Shown piece by piece: positions 58,918-64,000 of a DNA stretch of 64,000 bases (the stretch's first letter is position 1; every line of letters begins with the position of its first letter). The position numbers were made by a program, and so were the translations under genes. The DNA is from Chryseobacterium viscerum. Its GTDB lineage: Bacteria; Bacteroidota; Bacteroidia; Flavobacteriales; Weeksellaceae. The stretch spans positions 62,001 to 126,000 of the forward strand of contig NZ_JAPDFT010000007.1 of the NCBI RefSeq assembly GCF_025949665.1, read 5' to 3'. The notes under the pieces were generated by a model. The model saw only the letters and a program-made list of their open reading frames with translations, made no database searches and was not told the origin of the DNA.

Positions 58918-59367
58918 TTATTTTACGTCAGCAGCTCCCGTATTCATCGGCTTTTTCATCATTCTTCTTTCTTTCATTGCCATCTTCATTTTTTCTGCTT
59001 TTGCTTTTCTGTCAGCCTGCCATTTATCATATTGCTCAGGGTTTAGAATTTTTTTCATGTCAGCATCCATTTGTGCTTTTTTGGCCATCATCTCCTGCAT
59101 TTTAGCTTGTCTGTCTCCTTTATTTTTCTCGAATTCAGCTTTCCTTTCAGCATTTCTTTTGTCCTGAAGGTCTTTTATCTGCGCTACCTGAGATTGATTC
59201 AGATTAAGGTCTTTCTGCATTTCTGCAAGACGTTCCTGTTGTTTCTGCTCCATTTTTTGTTTCATTTCTACGGCTCTTGCCTGTCTGTCCTGTGGAGTTG
59301 TAGTCTGTTGTGCCATTGCAAAACTTCCCATTCCGATAAATGCTATTGCTAAAACTAATTTTTTCAT
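58918..59367 (-). CDS. secreted charged helical protein, Spy/CpxP-like
   Basis: A 149-residue exported protein (signal to about residue 20, GMGSFAMAQ). The mature part is almost entirely Lys/Glu/Gln/Met-rich helix with DLNLNQSQVAQIKDLQDKR and ILNPEQYDKWQADRKAK, a pattern like the LTxxQ repeats of Spy/CpxP-type periplasmic chaperones. Probably envelope-stress related, by analogy only. Confidence 0.8.
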   Translation of the reverse strand: MKKLVLAIAFIGMGSFAMAQQTTTPQDRQARAVEMKQKMEQKQQERLAEMQKDLNLNQSQVAQIKDLQDKRNAERKAEFEKNKGDRQAKMQEMMAKKAQMDADMKKILNPEQYDKWQADRKAKAEKMKMAMKERRMMKKPMNTGAADVK

Positions 59368-59499
59368 CTTTTTAAAATTTAATTAATTGTTATTTTGTTA
59401 TTATACCTTTTTGATTATTAATTAAAACATAAGTTAAATTAACAAATTCATAAATAATGTTAAATTTTAATAAAAATAAATCAATAAATAAACAAAAAA

Positions 59500-59526
59500 A
59501 AGGACAGATTATAAAAACCTGCCCTT
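59500..59526 (-). terminator. weak terminator of the gene at 59555
   Basis: AAGGACAG / CTGCCCTT, stem with one mismatch, followed by a T-rich run on the minus strand. Confidence 0.5.
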
Positions 59527-59554
59527 CACACCACTTAAATATAATATATGAAAA

Positions 59555-60532
59555 TTAATTCTTTACTAAGCTGCCTCTAAAGCCTCCATTATTACCACGG
59601 TTCTGTTGTCTTGGAGCAGAACTTTCAGATCTTTGTCTGGAGCCTCCTCCATTTCCTCTGAATCCGCCGTTATCTTCTCTTCTAGGAGCTTCTCTTCTCA
59701 TTTCACTATTTCCTCTGAAACCGCCGCCGTTATTGTTTCTGAAACCTCCATTATTGTCAGAATTTCCTTTGAATCCTCCGCCGTTATTATTTCTGAAACC
59801 TCCGTTATTGTCGGCGTTTCCTATATTGCCTTCATTACTGCTTCTAAAACCGCCATTATTATCACGGAAGCCGCCTGAGTTTTCGGTTCTCGTATTTCTG
59901 AAACCATTTCCTCCTCTGTTGTCTCTTCTGACAATATCAAAAGTTGGGTTATCCATTCTACGGAATCTTGATCTGTCTACCCTGTAAATATTGATATTGA
60001 TATTTCTATATCTTGGCATTACAGTATATCTCGGTACATAATATGATCTTCTGTAATTCTGGAAATACACAATAGGACTTGAACCTCTGTAATAGTTATT
60101 TTGGAAAACAACAAACACTCTTGGTCCTAAAATTCTTTCCAATGCATAAAACCTGTCATAATACCATCTGTCCGGATTATATCGGTAGAAATTATTCCAT
60201 GTTGTAAAACTTGCGTACAGATTATTAAGTCTCATAATCTGATCTACCTGCCAGCGGTTTAATCTGTTCTGTACGAAAAATCCGTTCCAGTCAATATTAA
60301 TGATACTTCCTCTGTAGTCGTTATAATAGCTCTGATAATAATCACTTGGATAATAATCCTGAGGATAATTATAATAATAATCGTCAGGGAAATAATTTCT
60401 GTCATCTTCATCGCTGTAATAACCATCTCCATTCTGATAATAACCATCATCACCCCAACCATTATTCGGATACTGCTGAGCTGACGTCAAAACGCCCAAC
60501 CCAAAAGCTAATCCTAAAAATATTTTTTTCAT
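59555..60532 (-). CDS. secreted Tyr-rich protein with Gly/Asn/Arg repeats
   Basis: A 325-residue exported protein (signal to about residue 18). In order: an Asp/Tyr-rich segment (NYFPDDYYYNYPQDYYPSDY), a folded middle (about 75-190) with LNRWQVDQIMRLNNLYASF and YALERILGPRVFVVFQN, and a low-complexity tail (190-325) of NNGGFRNNNGGGF repeats with many Arg. The middle is the only part likely to hold a specific function. I do not recognise its family. Confidence 0.8.
   Translation of the reverse strand: MKKIFLGLAFGLGVLTSAQQYPNNGWGDDGYYQNGDGYYSDEDDRNYFPDDYYYNYPQDYYPSDYYQSYYNDYRGSIINIDWNGFFVQNRLNRWQVDQIMRLNNLYASFTTWNNFYRYNPDRWYYDRFYALERILGPRVFVVFQNNYYRGSSPIVYFQNYRRSYYVPRYTVMPRYRNININIYRVDRSRFRRMDNPTFDIVRRDNRGGNGFRNTRTENSGGFRDNNGGFRSSNEGNIGNADNNGGFRNNNGGGFKGNSDNNGGFRNNNGGGFRGNSEMRREAPRREDNGGFRGNGGGSRQRSESSAPRQQNRGNNGGFRGSLVKN
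59707..59814 (-). repeat. 54-bp tandem repeat inside the coding tail
   Basis: Two adjacent 54-base units encode DNNGGFRNNNGGGFKGNS and DNNGGFRNNNGGGFRGNS. Shorter GGFR units surround them, so repeat number can vary by slippage without frameshift. Confidence 0.65.
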
Positions 60533-60600
60533 CTCTATAGTCGTTAATTGGTTAATATATAGCAGAATATCTTAATTCTATCTTTTTGATACAAATAAAA

Positions 60601-60634
60601 AAAAGAAGTTAAATCTTAAGATCAAACTTCTTTT
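60601..60634 (-). terminator. terminator of the glucanotransferase gene
   Basis: AAAAGAAGTT / AACTTCTTTT, perfect 10-base stem followed on the minus strand by TTTTTT. The loop contains a small palindrome, ATCTTAAGAT. Confidence 0.82.
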
Positions 60635-60671
60635 AAATTATTATTAACTAACTGATAATCAAGTGTTAAAT

Positions 60672-63326
60672 TTACATTCTACCACTATCTTTTACCCAAA
60701 AAGCAATCTTTTCATTGAAAGATTCTTTCTTTTTAAGGTCTTCCAGCTTTATGTGCATTCTGTAGCGCCAATAATGTGGGAAAACTGCTGGATTATTAAT
60801 TCTTTCATTATCAATTTTCTTATTGGTAAGCTCAGCATCTGTTGCCAGAAATTCCTGAATCGGGAAGATAGCCAGCATAGCTTCATTATATAAATGCTGT
60901 TTCATAATGATCTCCGCAAGATGAGGATTCAGATCAGCAGGTGCTTTACCATACTGTATAAGCTGCTGGTTGAAATATTTTTGTGTAAGGGCAGGATCTT
61001 CTTTCCACCATTGTCTCAGGGTTGAACTGTCGTGTGAAGATGCTGTCACTACATTCATATAATTTGCATGTTTGGGATTATAGAACGGAATATTTTCAGA
61101 AGGCATTCGCTGTACCTTCAAAGCTATGATCGCTAATTCGTCCATTACAATTGGTACACATGCCGGAACCATTCCCAGGTCTTCTCCACAGATCAGCATT
61201 TTGGTAGCATTCAGGATAACAGGAAGTTTTTCCATGGCTTTTTCAGACCAAAGATGATCCTGCCTTCTGAAGAAATAATCATGGTACAGGTCATAAATGC
61301 TTTTCTGCTCCAATTCCGGAAGATGTTTGTAAGACTCTGTATTGTATACATTAAATCTTGGATGATAAACTGTTTTACCATTTCTCTCTTCTGTTAAAAA
61401 CAAAACATTGGCACATAGTGAAATCAATTGCTCTTCAAGCGGGCCATAAGATTTTTTCTTAAAGAAATTAACCAGTTTTCTCTGGGTATCAAATTCTTCT
61501 TTGAAGATATAGGTTCCGTCTGCATTGCGGTTCATAAACTCGAGGGCTTTTCCGCTATCTTTTCCAAAATAATCCCATAAGACCTGATTGTTGATAAAAG
61601 GCTTACAATATCTGTCAAAACTAAACGGAATCTGCCATGCCTTAAATTCCTCCGCGACAATAGGAACAGCCGGATAAAAGTATCCTAAAATCCCTTGTAC
61701 GGCTGAAACAGGCATTCTCCATATTCTAAAGAAACCAAGAATATGATCTATCCTCATTGCATCAAAATACTGTTCCAGCGCTTTGAACCTGTTTTTCCAC
61801 CATCTATAATCATCTGCTTTCATAGCTTCCCAATTGTAAGTAGGGAATTCCCAGTTCTGTCCCAGTTCTGTAAACTGATCAGGAGGTGCTCCTGCCTGAA
61901 AGTCCATTCCGAATAATTCCGGCTCTGTCCAGGCTTCTACTGAATATCTGTAAATTCCAATCGGAAGGTCTCCCTTCAACGAAATTCCCAGGTTATGGGC
62001 ATAATCAACAGCATCTTTCAGCTGTACATGCAATTGATACTGTACCCAGGCATGAAGCATTGAGATATCGTAATCTTTATTTTTCGTTGTGAAAAACTGT
62101 AAGATTTTTCCTGCAATATATTTTTTATGGGTTTTCCACTCAGTGAAATTCGGTGTTTTATATTTGTCCCTCAATACACAGAATGCAGAATAAGGGATAA
62201 GCCAATGCTCATTATCTTTGATGAATTTTTTGAAGTTTCTGTCTTTATAGATTTTATCTTTTTCTGCATAGAAAACCGCTGTAAGATATTTCCATTTACC
62301 TTCGATCATTCTTTCATAATCAATCAGATCCAAAGCGTTTAAGTTCTCTTTTTCAGACAAATACTCTTCAACTAATTCTTTAGGTAAGTGATAATCAAGC
62401 TTTTCTAAAGAAATATATTGTGGATGCAGAGCATAAACAGATACCGCGGCATATGGATAGGAATCTGTCCAGGAATAATTCGCTGTTGTATCATTGATCG
62501 GAAGAATCTGAATAATACCAAGATTCGTTTCTTTAGTCCAATCTGCTAATTTTTTAATGTCTGCAAATTCTCCTACACCAAATCCGTCTTCGCTTCTCAA
62601 TGAGAATACGGGAACAGCAACTCCGGCATCATGATACATCTGATACCCTTTAAATCTAAAATAATGATTGGAAACAATCTGCAGAACATCACTCAATAGA
62701 TTAGCAACCGTAAATCTGTTTTCTCCGGTTTCTACATCAATAACTCTATTTTCTTTAGTATCAAAAATACAGTATTTGAATTGGATAAATTCATTCTCCG
62801 GAATTTCTATAGAAGTTTCCCACATTCCGAAATCTGTCTGATGCAGGTGAATAACTTTTTCATAACTCCAGTTTCCTAAGGATGCTGTGCTTCCAAAAAG
62901 TACAATCCTCCAATCCGGATTATAAATAGGAGCTTCTATTCTGAATAGATGGGTATGTTTTTTTAAAACCGTTATTTTTTCGGGAACAAAATCATGCAGT
63001 TTATTGTAAAGAATCTTGTTGTTTAAATAGTTTTCGGGAAAATTTTTGTTATTCCATTCGTCAAAAACTATAAATTCCTTATAATTATGAGGAAAACTAA
63101 GATGATGCGGAACAAATTCTTCTCTTAATACATTGCCTTTTTCGTTGACCACACGGTATTGATAAGAAATCGATTTTGAGAAATTATCAACTTCACATTT
63201 CCACAATCCATTCTCAGCATAAAACATTGTATGGATATGTACTGCAGCTCCTCCCTCTTCTCCAATGACCAACTGCAAATTTTCTCCAGCCTTTACAATA
63301 TATCCTACATTAAAGTATAGTTTCAT
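60672..63326 (-). CDS. malQ: 4-alpha-glucanotransferase (GH77, DPE2-like)
   Basis: An 884-residue cytoplasmic enzyme that transfers alpha-1,4-glucan segments. Two starch-binding CBM20-like domains lie at the N-terminus (about 1-95 and 115-215; the second has IVLFGSTASLGNWSYEKVI), as in plant and bacterial DPE2 enzymes. The GH77 barrel has the nucleophile Asp in AMRIDHILGFFR, acid/base Glu in ICGEDLGMVP and the third Asp in TASSHDSSTLRQWW. It implies use of maltose or glycogen-type glucans. Confidence 0.92.
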   Translation of the reverse strand: MKLYFNVGYIVKAGENLQLVIGEEGGAAVHIHTMFYAENGLWKCEVDNFSKSISYQYRVVNEKGNVLREEFVPHHLSFPHNYKEFIVFDEWNNKNFPENYLNNKILYNKLHDFVPEKITVLKKHTHLFRIEAPIYNPDWRIVLFGSTASLGNWSYEKVIHLHQTDFGMWETSIEIPENEFIQFKYCIFDTKENRVIDVETGENRFTVANLLSDVLQIVSNHYFRFKGYQMYHDAGVAVPVFSLRSEDGFGVGEFADIKKLADWTKETNLGIIQILPINDTTANYSWTDSYPYAAVSVYALHPQYISLEKLDYHLPKELVEEYLSEKENLNALDLIDYERMIEGKWKYLTAVFYAEKDKIYKDRNFKKFIKDNEHWLIPYSAFCVLRDKYKTPNFTEWKTHKKYIAGKILQFFTTKNKDYDISMLHAWVQYQLHVQLKDAVDYAHNLGISLKGDLPIGIYRYSVEAWTEPELFGMDFQAGAPPDQFTELGQNWEFPTYNWEAMKADDYRWWKNRFKALEQYFDAMRIDHILGFFRIWRMPVSAVQGILGYFYPAVPIVAEEFKAWQIPFSFDRYCKPFINNQVLWDYFGKDSGKALEFMNRNADGTYIFKEEFDTQRKLVNFFKKKSYGPLEEQLISLCANVLFLTEERNGKTVYHPRFNVYNTESYKHLPELEQKSIYDLYHDYFFRRQDHLWSEKAMEKLPVILNATKMLICGEDLGMVPACVPIVMDELAIIALKVQRMPSENIPFYNPKHANYMNVVTASSHDSSTLRQWWKEDPALTQKYFNQQLIQYGKAPADLNPHLAEIIMKQHLYNEAMLAIFPIQEFLATDAELTNKKIDNERINNPAVFPHYWRYRMHIKLEDLKKKESFNEKIAFWVKDSGRM

Positions 63327-63400
63327 CTATATTTTTTTATAAAAATACATTTTAATATCGAAAAATAAAACTTATTAAATATCAAATAATCATTAAAAAA

Positions 63401-63424
63401 CCTTCTCAAATCAATTTGAGAAGG
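63401..63424 (-). terminator. terminator of the T9SS cargo gene
   Basis: CCTTCTCAAAT / ATTTGAGAAGG, 11-base stem with a very small loop, followed by TTTTTTAATG on the minus strand. Confidence 0.85.
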
Positions 63425-63452
63425 TCTTCATATTCTTAAATATATTTTGTAA

Positions 63453-64000
63453 TTATCTTGTTACGAGAATCTTCTTATTAAATATTGTTTTCCCGGCTTC
63501 ATCAGTAATATTTACAATATAAGCCCCACTCACAAATCCTTTAAGATATACTTTCTCATCTATCGAAGCATCTTTTACAGACAGATCCTGAGTCATCACA
63601 TTTTTTCCTGACATATCGAAAATATTCAGTTTAATGTTACCTTTCAGATTCTTATTAGCATGAACGTTAATATAATGCTCATCCACCTTTGTAGGATAAA
63701 TATCCAGATTGGCTGCCATAGCATTGATCCTGGTAGCTTTATCATTGCCAAAATATTTACTTGCCAAATCATAAATATGCAATCCCTGTTCTCCAGGAAG
63801 CTGCTTAGCCTGTAAAGTGGCAAGATCTACCTCATATAAGGCAGCTCCTTTTGCACTTGCAATCACCACTTTTCCCTGGGCATTTACAGCGGATCCATTA
63901 ACAGAATAGTTATCCGGAATTCCGGTAATTTTGCCAACAAACCTAGCTTTCAGTTCTTTTGTCAGAACCTTAAAAACATTTCCTGAAGCTGCAAAAACAT
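63453..64000 (-). CDS. T9SS type A sorting domain protein (5' end cut by window)
   Basis: C-terminal 182 residues of a secreted protein; the frame is open to base 64000, so the N-terminus lies outside. The visible upstream part (ELKARFVGKITGIPDNY, then VNAQGKVVIASAKGAALYEV) resembles beta-propeller blades. Residues from LDIYPTKVDEHYINV to the end form a type A T9SS sorting domain, with LNIFDMSGKNV, LKGFVSGAYIVNI and the ending KKILVTR. The protein is therefore exported by the type IX system. Function of the main part is unknown. Confidence 0.88.
   Translation of the reverse strand, partial: VFAASGNVFKVLTKELKARFVGKITGIPDNYSVNGSAVNAQGKVVIASAKGAALYEVDLATLQAKQLPGEQGLHIYDLASKYFGNDKATRINAMAANLDIYPTKVDEHYINVHANKNLKGNIKLNIFDMSGKNVMTQDLSVKDASIDEKVYLKGFVSGAYIVNITDEAGKTIFNKKILVTR

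Noticed and set aside
63453..63869. T9SS cargo gene as a complete 138-residue gene starting at a GTG
   Set aside because: The frame continues without stop to the window edge in the same propeller-like style, and no signal peptide follows the GTG; it is an internal codon.
1..64000. CRISPR array, insertion sequence, prophage, tRNA or rRNA genes
   Set aside because: No regularly spaced identical repeats, no transposase or integrase frames and no recognisable tRNA arms or rRNA sequence were seen on either strand.

Overview
The window reads as chromosome of a Flavobacteriia member of the Chryseobacterium type (inference). The evidence is the AT-rich DNA, lipoproteins and a T9SS type A sorting domain, GLPGLI and CarboxypepD_reg-like secreted proteins, a bacillithiol synthase (BshA), and promoters of the Bacteroidetes form TTG-N(16-22)-TAnnTTTG in place of -35/-10 boxes. 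I see no rRNA, tRNA, CRISPR array, insertion sequence or prophage.

Layout. 1-5338 (minus): phenylacetate catabolism, with a TetR regulator then paaK-E-A-B-C; paaC runs off the left edge. A dyad resembling a PaaR operator lies at the predicted start of transcription, and the spacers carry small repeats. 5706-8300: clpB. 8438-11403: a GG-leader, six-cysteine peptide, then a four-gene operon (unknown protein, polytopic membrane protein, histidine kinase, NarL-type regulator). 11653-14180: tandem duplicated M43 lipoprotein metalloproteases with duplicated upstream regions. 14285-20075: PAP2 phosphatase/beta-barrel, M1 peptidase, TonB-type outer-membrane receptor. 20252-23202: GLPGLI protein and an OmpR-type two-component system. 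23208-24035: secreted EEP phosphodiesterase.

24102-27756 (minus) is a tight five-gene operon: a DUF2589 protein, two unknown proteins, a subtilisin-like protease without signal peptide, and a 67-residue protein resembling a free-standing I9 propeptide. It is the best candidate for an undescribed system. 28121-31614: second M1 peptidase, 2,4-dienoyl-CoA reductase-like SDR, DUF1573 protein. 31773-33721: second OmpR-type two-component system. 33799-37603: GH92 mannosidase and dihydroorotase, separated by intergenic repeat hairpins. 37704-44742: a housekeeping and envelope block (flippase, nucleotidyltransferase, DUF4292 lipoprotein, EnvC-like protein, TatA, DUF4254, lipoprotein, RibA). 44901-46502: two orphan secreted or lipoproteins. 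46619-51606: GH3, BshA, DUF2851, PspC, GNAT. 51662-54891: SIMPL protein and three tandem secreted paralogues. 55053-64000: RecB/AddA-like helicase-nuclease, ferritin, two secreted proteins, DPE2-like 4-alpha-glucanotransferase, and the C-terminal part of a T9SS cargo protein.

The most useful regulatory signal is a set of TTAAC-type repeats, mostly 11 bp apart, placed 21-23 bp upstream of candidate -7 boxes. They occur at the TonB-receptor, GLPGLI and DUF1573 promoters, each next to an OmpR-family regulator gene. Residue positions were counted by hand and may be off by one or two.
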